A stretch of DNA of 64,000 nucleotides from Xiphophorus maculatus (GCF_002775205.1 NC_036456.1:21820968-21884967); one strand, 5' to 3'. Shown: positions 27,915 through 39,949, counted from the stretch's first letter. Numbers and translations are program-made. The notes: a model not told the origin generated them from the letters alone.

Positions 27915-29998
27915 CGGCAGCTCAGAGGGATTAACACTCAGAGAAAGTTTAAACATATTCTTATCTCTTAGTAAGTTGAAGAATGTGCACGTTGCCATGG
28001 AAACGGTGTGAGTCCGTCTGTTTCCTGAGTTCAGACCATTTAAAGGTCTGAAGGTGTGCTGACCTGCGGCGCTGTGTGTCTCAGGGGCAGCGTGGAGCCG
28101 GGCGTGGAGGCGCTGCTGCGGTCAGCAGGGGGCAGTCTGCTCCACCTCTCCGTCTCCCAGTGTCCCCACATCCTCACCGACAGGACGCTGTGGATGGCCA
28201 GCTGTTACTGCAGGAACCTGCAGAGGCTCACGTACAGGTGGGACTGAGGAGGCTCCACCTGCTCCATGGCTCACCTGGCGGTCTGAGTGTTCACCTGAGT
28301 GTCTCTCTACCTGCAGGAGCTCCTCAGATCCGGTCGGTCAGGAGGTTCTGTGGGCTCTGGGCGCTGGCTGCAGGAACATCAGCAGCCTGCAGGTCGCGCC
28401 GGCGCATCCCAGGTGAGTCAGTCAGCTCATAGCTACTTCAGAGGGAATAGAAAGTAAATCTGAAATATAAAAACATTTGTTATTATGCTTATTTTTGCTT
28501 AGCTTTTTCAATAAAAGTAATTTATTAACTGGTTTATAAATTACTAACCACAGTTACACAGCTGCTAGTGCGCTAACAGACGACGTTTGTGTTGAAGTTT
28601 TGGTTAGCTTCATAGCTTCCACTAATTACTATGCTAATTAGCATAGCTTTTATTAATTACTAAGTTTAGCGATAGCTTCTGCTAAATACCCTGTTGATAA
28701 AGAGCTTAGCGATAGTGGAACTGTTTATGATGCTTTAGGATTAGCAATGCTAACTAAAAAGCTAGATTACGTAGAATAATTATGTAAACAGTGTCTATGA
28801 AAAGTTAGAAAAAGTTATATTTAATGCATAAAATGTGATTTTATGAAATCTTTTATCTCATATTCTTGTTTTCTGGTTTTAGCCAACAGCCGACTCGGTT
28901 CGGAAACCGGTGCTTGCAGACGATTGGTCGATGTTGGCCACACCTCCGTTGTCTCAGTGTGGGCGGAGCTGGCTGCAACACTCAGGGATTGGTTACTGTT
29001 GGTAAATAAAAAGACGACATTTTCATGTTTTCTTTAATAAATATTAACAGTTTATTGTAAAATTCACCATGAATGCTAATAAAAAATTTACATAAAGAAA
29101 AATATTTTAACATGACATTCCGAGCTTTGCTATAAAACAAAACAAACAAACACCTTTTGCTATTTTTATATTTTCCTGAAGTGCGCAGCTGCACTCACCT
29201 GCAGGTGCTGGAGTTGGAGCGCATTCCCGACCTGAACCTTCAGGTGGCGACAGAGCTCTGCAGAGCCGGACTGAAGAGTCTGCAGATGCTGATCCTGACC
29301 CACACGCCGGTCAGCGGCCAGGCCATCCTGCACTTCCACAGTGAGATCCGGTTCTGCTGCTTCCTGTGCTCAGACTGTTTACGGAGGATTAATGTTCTGT
29401 CCACCTGCCAGGTGTGTGCAGCAGCATCAGGTCCATCGTGGTGGACGTTTCTGTGTCGGACTACTTTGAGGAGCCAGATACTCAGGAAGCAAAGCACCTG
29501 TTTGGAGAGATTCTCAGTACCCTGAAGGTGAGCTTCACTCAGAGATAATACTGTTAAATTAATCAATAAATCACAGATCAATGTTTTTCTGTTTGATTGT
29601 TTTGTTTTCTGCTCATGTTTTAGTTTGATATCCTTCCACAGCAAAACATATCAAGTTGTAGCAATGTAAATCTGTTGGTGGCGCTAATTTGTAGGTTTGC
29701 GCTTTTGCTGATTTTGAAAATGTTTAGCTTGTTTTAACCATCTGAATGATTTATAGATCGATTTTCTACAAAAACTGTTTCAACAAAATCTTGGATTTTA
29801 TTAGTTAATAATTGAGCAGATAAAATTCTATTTACGTTTTTATCTTTAAAAAATTACATTTTTTCTGTTTCAAGTTTCTGGCCCTTCGCAGGTTAACGCT
29901 CAGTGAGCGTCTCTGCTGTTCTGGTTGTTTCTCAGGTTCTTCAGACCCGACCCGGCCTTTGTGACGCCCTTCAGGTCCGAGCTGAAGGATTCTCCTGA
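21150..29998 (+). CDS. fbxo41: F-box only protein 41, 16 exons
   Basis: Exons: 21150-21296, 21903-22394, 22787-22866, 24027-24099, 25580-25795, 26230-26294, 26367-26513, 26810-26964, 27057-27280, 27644-27759, 28085-28237, 28317-28412, 28883-29001, 29182-29340, 29412-29527 and 29936-29998. All phases agree, giving 806 residues (human about 875). A C2H2-like finger (C16, C19, H34, H39) ending in HTYETL opens the protein. A glutamate/arginine-rich coiled coil spans exons 2-5, including LLERADRAERQL. An acidic run follows HHSTEEEE. The F-box (MRAGLFCIFPYLDVRSLLLA) is in exon 9, and an LRR-like C-terminus follows with CPHILTDRTLWMASCYCR and DPVGQEVLWALGAGCR. F-box proteins hand substrates to SCF ubiquitin ligases; FBXO41 is known as a neuronal, centrosome-linked family member. 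I chose the Met at 21150 because it places the finger near the N-terminus as in mammals; an in-frame upstream Met exists at 20892. Introns hold an ATTAG/ATCAG satellite and a long CA repeat. Confidence 0.93.
23453..23600. repeat. Dispersed fish repeat fragment in fbxo41 intron 3
   Basis: The run gagttgggtagtaactagtt, with repeated 'ttactt...gagta' phrases, is of the kind scattered widely in fish genomes. No coding potential. Family not assigned. Confidence 0.35.
24131..24500. repeat. Pentanucleotide satellite, ATTAG/ATCAG units, in fbxo41 intron 4
   Basis: About 74 head-to-tail 5-bp units, alternating in blocks between gatta and gatca. The two unit types occur in runs rather than randomly, and one gattc variant is present near 24306. 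The array begins only about 30 bp after the exon 4 donor. Confidence 0.95.
27764..27913. repeat. (CA)n microsatellite, about 150 bp, abutting the exon 10 donor of fbxo41
   Basis: Nearly pure CA dinucleotides with two single-base interruptions (a gcac and an accc). The run begins only five bases after the last base of exon 10, so the donor reads GTAT directly into CA repeat. Confidence 0.95.
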
Positions 29999-32292
29999 CC
30001 TCAGCAGCAGTCACACGTTTCTGCTTCCAGGATCCGACCTGACGGTCCTTACCTCCACGTCTGCGCTAACCATGCAGAAAAGGGCAAATTTATCTCATTT
30101 ACAGCCAGATCTCATCAAAAATCTACTTCTTACTGTGTTTGATAAAAGAATATATTTATATTTCTTTCACCTATAATGTCATCTAAAACAATATTTGTTT
30201 CCTGAACATATTTTCATCAGGCTGGATGGAAACATGGAACAGCGTCAACAGGTTCATTTTATGGCAGCTCAGTTTAATGAACTGATGGAAAACCGCAAGA
30301 AAATGTAACTTTTTAGCTTCCAAAGTATGAAAATATTTATAAAAGATGTAAATTCACACCAAATGTAGATCCACAAGAGAGACAGACAGAGGTACGAATA
30401 ACTTACATGCAGCTTTAAGTAACTTAGTTGCACAATTTTAATTTAAACTACCCAAATTTAAGACTTAAGTGCACAATTATAGTTTTTTTACTAAAACAGC
30501 AGGACACAGAATCAAAAATACACAGCAGATATTTTAAAAGTAGCATTTCCTAAATACAGGGTTTTATTTTAAACAGGATTAACTTCTTATTTCCTTTTTA
30601 TGACCAAAAGTTTCTAAATACTTGATGAAATTCAGAGGATTTGTTTTAGGAAGTTTTGATCCAGAGGAAAGCCTCCAGTTTCCTCCTTCCAGATGCATGA
30701 TGGGTAAAATCCCACAGAGGATCGTAGCGTCGTAGTTATGGTAGTTATGGTAGTTATGGTAGTTATGGTAGTTATGGTAATTAATCCACTGGATTTTCCC
30801 TTTTCTTCCACACTGAAGCCCTTTTAGCACATCTGACCTGAATTAGCTTAGCATCACCTAATTTATGCAAACCTTTTTTGTTTTTACTCTATTTTTATAT
30901 ATTAACTCTGAAAGCACAACTTTCTCCTTTAACATCTTTTATATTAATACTTTTACCTTATAAAACTGAAAACCTGTGTAAACCTGAAAGCCATGATCCT
31001 TGTTAGAGAGAGAAAATCCTTCATCTTGTTTCCTGTAGGTTAATTAAAATTTTACCTCAATAAAGAAGCACAGAAGCACAAAAATATCTTTTGCACAAAG
31101 TGAAGCGTGTCGAGTTTCGCACCAAAGACGGTGATGCATGAACCAATCAGAGTTGATGGGAAAACTGGTTTGATGTCCTGAAGATGATTTTATGTGAGAT
31201 TTTACCATCAATAAATTTGTTTCTCATCAGCTTTTTCTCCGTCTCTTTCTCTTGCTACATCTGAACAGGAAGGGGCCAAAAATAAATATTTTCAGGCTTC
31301 ACATGAAAACAAAATGCTTTTGTGAATTAAAACAGACATTTAAGACTTTTTTAAACTGTTTGCAGCCATTTTCTACCAGATTGAAGTAACTAAACCGCCT
31401 TCAGGTTGTTTCACACAATCTAATCATCAGCAGCCATTTTGCAACATAACTGCTTCTGCTAATGTGCTAACAGAAAGGCTAATCTTTAGCTTAGCACTTT
31501 TACAAATATTCTGGTGAATAAAATTAAAACTCTGTGTTGAAGGTTTGGTAATCATCTCAACTGTTACAAAATCTTCAAATACTGTAGTCATGCTCTTATT
31601 TTGAAGGGGTGAAAACAGTCTATGAAAACAAGGAAACAAACTTAAGACATTATAGAACATGCTTATCATTAGCTTCCGCTAAATACTCTGTTAGCATTAG
31701 CAGAAGTAAAGTGTATAATTAGTGCTTTGGGTTTTTTAGTCAGCTGTATTTCAGTATCTATGTACATAGAAACAAAAGGAGATTCTGGTTTTATTTTTCT
31801 GTTTTCCTTTATGAGATTAAAGCAACAACGTTTCCACCAGCAGCTCCGTTAAAACATGATGCTGCTTATGTTGAATGTTTTATTAAGTTTGTCCACAAGG
31901 GGGCGCTGGAGTCTAAGATGCAAACATGTTTCTACTCAAAGTTTTCATTAATCAGCCTGTTTACAGAGTTAATAACTTTTAAAGTGTCGCAGTGAGAGAA
32001 CAGGAGGGTGGAGTTATGCACAGAACAAAATGAGAATTATTTATTTTATCTGATAACCTGGAATTAAAATAATAAAATCAAATCCCTGCTTCTCTAAGTC
32101 CGTTTGTTTCTGCTCTGAACTCCAGAACGAGAATCTCCCACATTCCCCAGAGCATGGCTGCGTGTTTGCTTGAGATAAACCAGGCGAGGAGGACAAAGGT
32201 CAAGTTCAAAGGTCACCCAGAGGTGTGTGTTAGTGGCCAGGAAGCATGTGAAGCAGCGACTCGGACTCTGAGGACGACGGTTTGTTGAGTGG
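29999..32292. other. fbxo41 3' region and intergenic DNA before gltpd2
   Basis: A candidate poly(A) signal lies at 31059-31064 (AATAAA), and another AATAAA occurs near 31209, either of which would give a 3' UTR of about 1.1-1.2 kb. A 9-bp tandem repeat (gtagttatg, five copies) is at about 30732-30778. No coding exon is recognised. Confidence 0.5.
30732..30778. repeat. Short tandem repeat, 9-bp unit, five copies
   Basis: Five copies of gtagttatg in a row, probably within the fbxo41 3' UTR. Confidence 0.85.
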
Positions 32293-35200
32293 ATGATGGT
32301 TTTCCTCCGGCGGACGGTGCTGCTTCGCTACCTGCTGCTGTCCACCGCCCTCGCCCTCCTCCTCTTCCTCACCTCCTTCTGGCTCCGTAAGTTTCTTCGT
32401 CACTCCGGCCGCGCCGCCATGTTGGCTCCGCCTACAGTTAGCGGCGTTTAAAGAGACACCGGGTTGTATTCATCTCCAGGTTGAACTCTGCTGCAGAAAG
32501 AAACCCTGAGGTCCTACAGGGCCGGCCCAAGCCTTTTTGGGGCCCTAAGCAGGTTTCCATTTGGGGCCCCACATATCAACATGTCAACATCAGATGCTTC
32601 ATCATTCCAGCTGCTTCTGTGTAGCATACCTGCTACCATTAGCATCATTTGTAATTAGCCTACGTCATACCAGCGTTACTCTGATTTATGATTTTCACCT
32701 TTCAAGAGTAGAAAACAAAAAAAAATTGGAGATTTGAAATATTACTTTAGTGAAACATCGACAAAGTTTCCCGCATGTTTCTAATTGAAACACAGCAGCT
32801 GCTTTTCTGACTGGTTTCCTTTCTTTATGAACATCAGAACAAAGATTAAGATGAAAAAACTTCCAAATTAGTACATTTATTTACTAATTTGATTAGTAAA
32901 CAAATTTGCTAATCAAATGTATTGATTAGTGAAGCTTATTCCTAGTAACCAGTGATTAATTTGTTTTGTTTGTTCAGCTCAGGGTGAACAGAGAGACTGC
33001 GGCTCAGTGTGGCAGCCATGTTTGACGTATTACATCCAGACGGTACGACTAACATATTTACACAGGGTGATGGTGAATGAAGTAAAATGAACTACACCAA
33101 AAACAAATGTAAAGAACATGATTAACGTTTTAGAGTAACTGTTAACTAACTTTTTTGTAGCCTCTAGCCCCGCCCATCCTGGATGAGAGGGCGGAGTCAG
33201 ACGAAGCCCCGCCCCTCGTCAGAGAATGTCCTGGTCAGGCGTTTCAGGCCCGGAAGCTGCTGCAGTTCCTCCGGTCCAGCCTGGCTGAGGACGGCGAGGA
33301 CGTCCTGCTGGAGCCGTACCTGCTCAGCTGGGACCAGCTGCTCAAGTAAACAAGCTTTACGTGTTTAAAGGTCTGAAGACCAAAACCACAGACAAATTTA
33401 TATTATAACAACTTATAAAAACAAAACTTTCTTGAATCCTATCAGGTACCTTTCTGTCTGTGTTGTTTCTGGAATGTTCCTGGTACTTTATCAGAACTTA
33501 AAGATTTTTGTTGGTTCTTTTAAACTTGAAACTATGAAACTGAAACCATGAATGAAAGCTACTTTCCAAAGAATCAGTTCCCGACGCACAAAGAGGACGG
33601 ATAGGAGTGTAATATCTAATGTGACTGTTATGTTGTAACACATGTTGTGTCATTGACACATGGTTGAATTTAGCATTAGCTTCCGCTAAGCACCATGTTA
33701 TTCCAGATCTTTAGCATTAGCTGTATGATTAGCACTGCTAGCATTTTAGCTAGCAGTGCACACCAATAGCATGAACTTCAGTTAAACATAAACAAAAGTC
33801 TTAATTTTTTCCGTTCTCAGCTTCATGGAGTCTCTGGGAACGATGGTCAGTTTCTTTTCTCAGAAAGTGAGAGAAAAGACCGAGCTGATCCGACAGCTCT
33901 CCCTGAGACGCAGCTCAGAGTCCAAATCAGCAGCTTCCTCTGGACTACAAACCCCAGCAGCATTCGGATTAAGAACCGGGGTGAGACCTGACGTTCCTGT
34001 CTTCACCGTGTCAGAACTGCCTTCAGACACGGTTACTGAGATCACTTCCTGCACAGGTGTATCGATCTGTCCGGTCCATGGTGGAGGCGGAGCTTCAGGC
34101 GGGAACGGTCAGCTTCTCCCGCCGAACAGACTCAGGCTGCCGGACGCTGCTGCGGCTGCATCGCTCGCTGCTCTGGCTGAAGCTGATGCTGGAGGGTTTG
34201 TCTGAGGGTCCAGACGCTGAGGGACGATTCAAAACGCCCGGAGAGCTCAGCAGGTAGCCGACCGTTCCTCAGGACCGTCTAATAAATGATGAAAGGGTCA
34301 TTTTCAAACGACTTGAAATCATATTTAAAGTTCTCATGTGACGTCACACTTCTGTGAACTTTAGACTGTCACATAGGCAGTTGCTATGGCAACAATAAAC
34401 TAGCCACAAGCTTAGAACTAGCTATCGTCTCCTTCCCATCTAACTTATAAACAGTTTACATTATAACTTTTACCCAATCACGATGTATGAGTACTATACC
34501 CACCTCTGTGTAATACTACGATACGTATCGGTGATATTTACTGCAGTACTTACAGGTCAAGTAGCAAAATTAGCTTAGCTAATGTAGCTTTTATCTGCTA
34601 GCTAAGCCTACATGTTTGTTGCTACATGTACTTATTCTGAACCTTGTTATTCACCTGAACCTTGTTATTCACATGAACCTTGTTATTCACCTGGACCTTG
34701 TTATTCACCTGAACCTTGTTATTCACCTGAACCTTGTTATTCACCTGAACCTTGTTATTCACATGAACCTTGTTATTCACATGAAGAGTTCCCACATCCT
34801 TCACAAAGGTGCTTAAACTTTGATTGTTTGCAGCCACAGATTTTCAGGTGAAGCTCCTCCATGGGGTTCTCACTCTTCCTGTTCACTAAGTAGTTCATTA
34901 TATCTTAGTATGAGTTTGGAAGCAGCTTCTCCACATCGTCTGACATGTTTTCCATTCTCCGTCTCTTATGGGTCAATCCCAACAGCAGCCATTTTGTTCA
35001 TGTATCTTTCTCTTGGTTAAGAGTTTCCACATATTTTCTTTCTGTTGGCCTCGAAGCCGTGGGTCTGCTATATATTTCGTATGCGCTTACCTACTAAGAT
35101 GGCGCAGATCACTTCCAGTTCAGGCTTTTAGGAACTATATTTGTATATATTTGTTTTTGTCTCATATTGACTCGTTTCCTTTGCCCAGAGACGCCTATAA

Positions 35201-35417
35201 GGTGGCGTTGGCCCCCCACCATCCCTGGATGCTCCGCCAGGCTGCAGAGATTGTCTTCCTCGCTCTTCCTGACAGAAAGTACTTCCTGCAGCTGGTGTGT
35301 GTGCAGAAACAGGAAGAGGCAACACCCGTGCTGCGCATCATCATCCAGGCGCTCTCGGTGGTGCACACACGGACTCAACGCCTCCTGGCGAAGTACAACA
35401 TGTTGGAGCTGCCCTGA
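32293..35417 (+). CDS. gltpd2: Glycolipid transfer protein domain-containing protein 2-like, 6 exons
   Basis: Exons: 32293-32386, 32978-33042, 33161-33345, 33821-33980, 34057-34253 and 35189-35417. Phases agree and give 309 residues. Residues about 8-31 are a leucine-rich signal anchor (LLLSTALALLLFLTSFW). The rest from about residue 90 is the all-helical GLTP fold, most like CPTP/GLTPD2: FMESLGTMVSFFSQKV, RTLLRLHRSLLWL with the R-x3-R lipid-headgroup pair, and HHPWMLRQA with the conserved His. The C-terminus ends in LELP. Known for the fold: binding and transfer of ceramide-1-phosphate or glycosphingolipid between membranes. The N-terminal hydrophobic segment distinguishes GLTPD2 from cytosolic CPTP and suggests a secretory-pathway or lumenal location. 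The first intron carries the end of a probable hAT-like repeat (starting CAGGGCCGGCCC at about 32518), and intron 5 carries an 18-bp minisatellite. Two adjacent Met codons start the frame, and either could be used. Confidence 0.85.
34639..34782. repeat. Minisatellite, 18-bp unit, 8 copies, in gltpd2 intron 5
   Basis: Eight copies of gaaccttgttattcacct with cat/cct and gga variants. Because 18 is divisible by three and the unit lacks stops, open frames appear on both strands. None has splice support. Confidence 0.95.
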
Positions 35418-36510
35418 GCTGGAGACTTCCTGTCGTCACCCAGACAGACAGGAAAACAGCAGCGAGTTCAAATCACTGACTGAACCCTTTGAGCAAAAAT
35501 ATATCCGTTTTTTATTAGAGGTTATTTATATTAGTCATTAAAGGACTAAAACATCACAAGACAAAACATTGTCTCAGTCAATAATTGAGACCAAACAGGA
35601 GGAAAACTCGACTCATTAATGGAAACAAGAACAAAAGAAGTTTGTGACACTTTAAGTCTGTGATTTTCTAAACCTGTAAAGTTTCAGTTTCAGAACCGGA
35701 GCAGCTCTGGTGAAAGTCACTGAGGATCATTTCTCTGATAATGGACTTGTGTCAGTTCTGGTGGTAACTCAGCACTCCGGGGAAACAGAAAACAGACGTT
35801 TCAAATTTTCAAAGGTTCAGTTTGTTCCTGTTAATGATGCAAAATCAGAAAAATAAAATCCTGGTCCTGATAATCTCTGGTTCCAAAAACCAGACTGCTG
35901 GTCCCAAATGAGCTGCCTTACTGTCCCTGACTGTTTTTAAAATAAATCACACAAAGCTGAACATTTCTCATTTATTCACAGGAATGAAAACATATTTCTC
36001 AAATCAAAAAGTTTTTGTTTACAACAGAATCAAATCATAAGCAGTTGTGTTTAAATTCAACATGGCGTCACCTGGGCGTCTTATTCTGGTGACTTTCTAA
36101 CATCAGACGAGTTTCTGCATCTTTAAAATGTGAAATTAAATTTTAGTAAATTAACTTTCCCATATTACAGTCACAAGTTATTTGAGCCTCTTCTTCCATC
36201 CATCTACTGAATGACTTCTAGCTGAACGTTTGCAGAACCAGATTTAGTCCAGATAGTGGACTTGTGTCGGTTCTGGTTCTGTTACAACTCAGAACTCCAT
36301 CTGAACAAATATTTCAAAGGTTTAATTTGTTCTTGTTAGAGATAAATTTTCCTCATTCGATATTAGAAAGAATAGAAATACTGGTGTTTAACTGAGTGTC
36401 TGATAACAGATTAATAATCCCATTTTTACTGCCTTACAGTTTTGACTGTTTTGAAAATAAATCACACAACAGAGCTGAAAATTTATCATCTATTCACAGG
36501 AATGACAATC

Positions 36511-36710
36511 GCTAATTCCATATTAGCTTAGAGCTAATCCTATATTAGTTTAGAGCTAATTCCATATTAGCTTAGAGCTAATTCCATATTAGCTTAGAGC
36601 TAATCCTATATTAGCTTAGAGCTAATTCCATATTAGCTTAGAGCTAATTCCATATTAGCTTAGAGCTAATCCTATATTAGCATAGAGCTAATCCCATATT
36701 AGCTTAGAGC
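36511..36710. repeat. Minisatellite, 22-bp unit, about 9 copies, each quasi-palindromic
   Basis: The unit centres on ttagcttagagctaa, which is nearly its own reverse complement, followed by tcc(c/t)atat or ttccatat. Copies differ mainly in attcc versus atcct/atccc. Confidence 0.9.
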
Positions 36711-37059
36711 AGAGTTTCTCCTCTATGGCCACCGCCCAGCGTTTAGCTAGGTCCTAGCCAAGCTGCTACTTGACAAGCCATTAGCTGCTATTAGCAAACC
36801 AGCCAATCCAGGAGCAAAGTTTCCTTGCCGCTGATTGGCTGACGGAGGGAGGACAGTAGAGCCAGGACAGTTTTGTATTAATGCACGTAAATAAAACTGT
36901 TAATATTAGATATTATAAGGGTTTTTAGTGAGAGGTGAATTGTCCCAAACCTGGGTGGTTAAACATTAAAATATTAATTAGTTTAAAAATAGATAAATAT
37001 CTGCTGCCGCCTTCCCATGTTTGGGCCTGTTAAGGAGAAAAGTTATTATGTTAGCTTAA

Positions 37060-37702
37060 ATTTTGGAAAAGCATGGCTCTCCTTTTCCTCCTGTTAGCCG
37101 GGTCGCGAGCGGATGTCATCACGGCTGCAAAAGTACGGCGAAACAGAATGACGTCACAGATCACAGAGTTTAATTCATACAGAGCAATCGACAACAAAAC
37201 TGCAGAGATACAGAGATATGCATTTTCTCATGAAAATAAAAACACACAAGGGGGAAGACAGACGAACACAAAACACATAAGACAGACAAAGGCGCCCACG
37301 TGGAGAAAAGATGGAAAAAAACTCTCTCCCCCTCTCCGGTGCTGCCCTGAAATTTTAACCAAAGAGGCGTTTCCCTATTTAATATATGCAAAGAAGGCGT
37401 TCTGCTCTTCGACCAATTAGAACTCCCTCAGGCCCCCAAAGAAAGTTGGGACTTCCTGATTTATAGCAAAGGTGTCTGTTTTTTTATCTAAGCAAAGGCG
37501 GACCACTTCGTGCCCATCTCCATCCGACCCGGGCCGAGAGGCGCCAAGAAGTCTCTGACCCCTTTCGGACTGTAAATTTTATTGTTCTGTGTGTCAGCGG
37601 GGGAGGAAAAGGGCCCTGCTTTGTTTGAATGTCTGCTATTGTGAGCTCCCCCATGCTCCACAGAAAACTGTTCCAAATAAAGTGTTGGCTATCCCTTTAC
37701 AC
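37060..37702 (+). mobile_element. Possible LTR-like fossil fragment, unclassified
   Basis: The segment differs from its flanks in composition. In order, it has CCAAT, a TATTTAATATATGC-like box, and an AATAAAGTG poly(A)-type signal close to a 3' end in ...TTTACACA, the arrangement of a retroviral-type LTR read on the plus strand. I could not find matching terminal dinucleotides with a target-site duplication, so the boundaries and the class are tentative. No internal gene is present. Confidence 0.3.
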
Positions 37703-38277
37703 ATGTCGTAAGATTAAGTGTATTTTTAGCATTAAATAATCATTTTCCTTAGCAGGCCCTGGGCTAGTGCCGTCCAGACCCATCCTAAAGTTTGACCCAG
37801 TTTGTGGTTCTGAAGCAGAAATTGAACATTTCCTGTCATCATGCTGACGCCTGTCTGCAGCAGCTGCAGCTTGAGTCAAACAAACAAACAGACTCTGGAT
37901 GAATTCAGGAAAACAACATGAATCAAATTCTTACAACAGTTTCACTCTAACATTCAGAATATAGAAAAACAATTAATACATGAGAGCAGCTCACAGCGCC
38001 ACCTTCAGGCGGAAGGTGTAATTAAAGCCTTTATCAGTAGAAAATATCAGATCAATCTGGTTTTTAGCTGATTTCAGGTCTGGTTCTGTTTGTGTAGCTC
38101 TAATATTGGACCGATTCTAACATCAGAACATTCTGGTAGAAAATAAATTCTGTCTGAAGCTGTGAGACTCTAAAATGCTGCAGCAGCGCTAAATAATCTG
38201 ATCCATCAGTCTAAGAACAAAAACAACTTTCAGTTAAGAATAAACTGGATTTAAATGAAATATTTCAACGGTAGAAT

Positions 38278-39205
38278 TTAAAGCTGAACTAGTAGAAGAG
38301 AAACTGAAGCACTGAAGGCAGAGAGACACAGGAAGAGGAGAGACTGGAGACCAGGAGGAGAGCAGGATGGAGGAACGGTGGAGGAGATTCTCTCTGAAAT
38401 GAATCAAAGGTAATAATTAATTTCTTGTCTCCTGATGAAGGTGGAAGCAGACAGAGAAGCTGCTGACCTCTGACCTTTGACAGAGATCCTGCTGGATGGA
38501 GACTCTCCATGACCTTTGACATTACATTTATAGAGGCCTTCATCAGATTTCTTCACTGAGTTGAAAATCTTGTTGCCAGTAGTTTCATCACCAATGAAGG
38601 AGCCATCTTTATAGAAAGCAGCTGGGAGGTTGTGGGTTGGATTCTTTGCTCTGCAGCTCAGAGTGACGTCATCTCCCTCCATCACAGGGAGGACAGGACT
38701 CTGCAGGATCACTGATCCACCTCAACACAGAGACAAACTACAGCATTTCATCCATTTCCACACAGCTTCAGCAACACTAACTCCACAGTCTGATCTTACC
38801 AGAGACAGAGAGCTGGATGCTGCTGCTGCTGCTGGAGGATCCAGACATGGACTCACACCAGTACAGACCAGTATCTGATGGATACAGATAACTGATGCTG
38901 CAGGTAGAACCACCTGAATTTCCAAACCCCTCATCTCCACATCTCTTCCTGGTTCCTTCGGTTGTGTTTCTCCTCACAGTCCATTCATCCTCACAGATCA
39001 GAATCACTGATTCTCCTCTAAAGAACTGAGATCTGCTGGGACTCACAGTCAGAGCAGCTGCAGAGACTGAAAAGTGATTTTTATTGTTGTTAATAATATT
39101 ATTGTTATAAGCATCATTTCCCTTCCCAAATGTTTGCTAGAATAATATGATGATGGAGGTGATAGAAGTCAACCAACCTTCAGTTGTTATGCAGCAAACA
39201 GGAAA
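38278..39205 (-). CDS. Fc receptor-like protein, copy A: two Ig domains, short hydrophobic C-terminus
   Basis: Minus-strand exons in transcript order: a 28-bp leader-type exon 39205-39178 (FPVCCITTE), Ig1 39066-38800, Ig2 38720-38475 and a terminal exon 38393-38278. The two Ig exons are phase 1 at both ends, as is usual for receptor Ig domains. Ig1 has C...DTGLYWCES and a serine run (SSSSSS). Ig2 has [15 protein letters not shown]...SDEGLYKC. Such domain pairs are annotated in teleosts as Fc gamma receptor I-like or FCRL5-like. The terminal exon adds a proline/serine stalk and then a hydrophobic stretch of about 20 residues with no cytoplasmic tail, so the product is either GPI-anchored or tail-less. 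The first coding exon is not resolved: a micro-exon reading MK before GTCAGT at about 39310 fits the phase but makes a poor signal peptide. The gene may be partial or a pseudogene. Confidence 0.65.
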
Positions 39206-39890
39206 CTGAGGAGAAATAAACTCATTGGTTACAATTTAACATCTAAAACTACATGAGAATTTTACAGTCAGACATTTGATCTCTATAAATATTCATAACA
39301 TCACACTGACCTTCATTACATATCAAATATAAAAGTGTGATATTATTCTGACTGCATTTGCATGCTGTTTATGTTTCACGTTGGTTTCTACATCATTATT
39401 CTTTATTTCCATATCAAACTGTCATTTTCATTATTTTCAGTGGTTGTGATGTTTGCTGATGGAGGCCAGAGTTACAGCAGAGAAACTTTTTCTGCTGCTT
39501 CATCTGATCTGAACTCAGTCGGATGTTTTTATCTTCACCCTTTGACTCCAACAGCAGATGAACTTTTCCTCAGTAAAGTCAGGTTTTGTTCTTACAGAGC
39601 AGATATTGTCTCGATGTTTCCATCATGGCGTCACTTTAAGATCCGACCGCTGCTGGTTTCTGTTGGACCCGCCCTTTTCCTGAAAATACAAATGTGTGAT
39701 TGGTCTTTCATTCTTGCTAGCATGCTAACAATTTCATTTTCTGTACTTAGAACCACAAAAGAATCCTGTCTGTATTTTACTTTTAAACATTTCCACAGTA
39801 ATGGATCTGCAGGAACTTTGAAACCACTGCTGCTGCCAGGTTGTGATTGTTGGACAGAAATGTTTTTGTAATGCTGGAAGGAAAAAGTTA
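39206..39890. other. Upstream region of Fc receptor-like copy A
   Basis: Nothing firmly identified. It should contain the start of copy A if the gene is complete. The plus-strand open frame across 39362-39871 has no recognisable domain, and I treat it as non-coding. Confidence 0.4.
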
Positions 39891-39949
39891 TGGTCCAGAT
39901 TTTAGTCACTTTGACCAGGAAACAATGTTTGCAGAGAACCGACTGGAGT

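Larger units (their letters stand above)
35418..38277. other. gltpd2 3' region and intergenic DNA
   Basis: No gene is recognised. A diverged tandem duplication is present: phrases around 35690-36000 (ggacttgtgtcagttctggt, aaaataaatcacacaa, tattcacaggaatga) recur around 36240-36515, a period of about 510 bp. A 22-bp minisatellite follows, then a possible LTR-like fossil at about 37060-37702. Confidence 0.55.

Noticed and set aside
27584-27998. Cys-Val and His-Thr repetitive open frames
   Set aside because: Products of the CA repeat. Only 27644-27759 is a real exon.
34612-34851. Repetitive open frame with ACYSPEP-like units on the plus strand and NNKV units on the minus strand
   Set aside because: 18-bp minisatellite in a gltpd2 intron, no splice sites in phase.
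37073-37420. 115-codon open frame starting with a signal-like MALLFLLLAG
   Set aside because: No domain, and it lies inside a segment that looks like a repeat with LTR-type signals. The signal-like start is likely chance.
39362-39871. 169-codon plus-strand open frame upstream of Fc receptor-like copy A
   Set aside because: No recognisable domain, AT-rich codon use, and overlapping open frames on the other strand.
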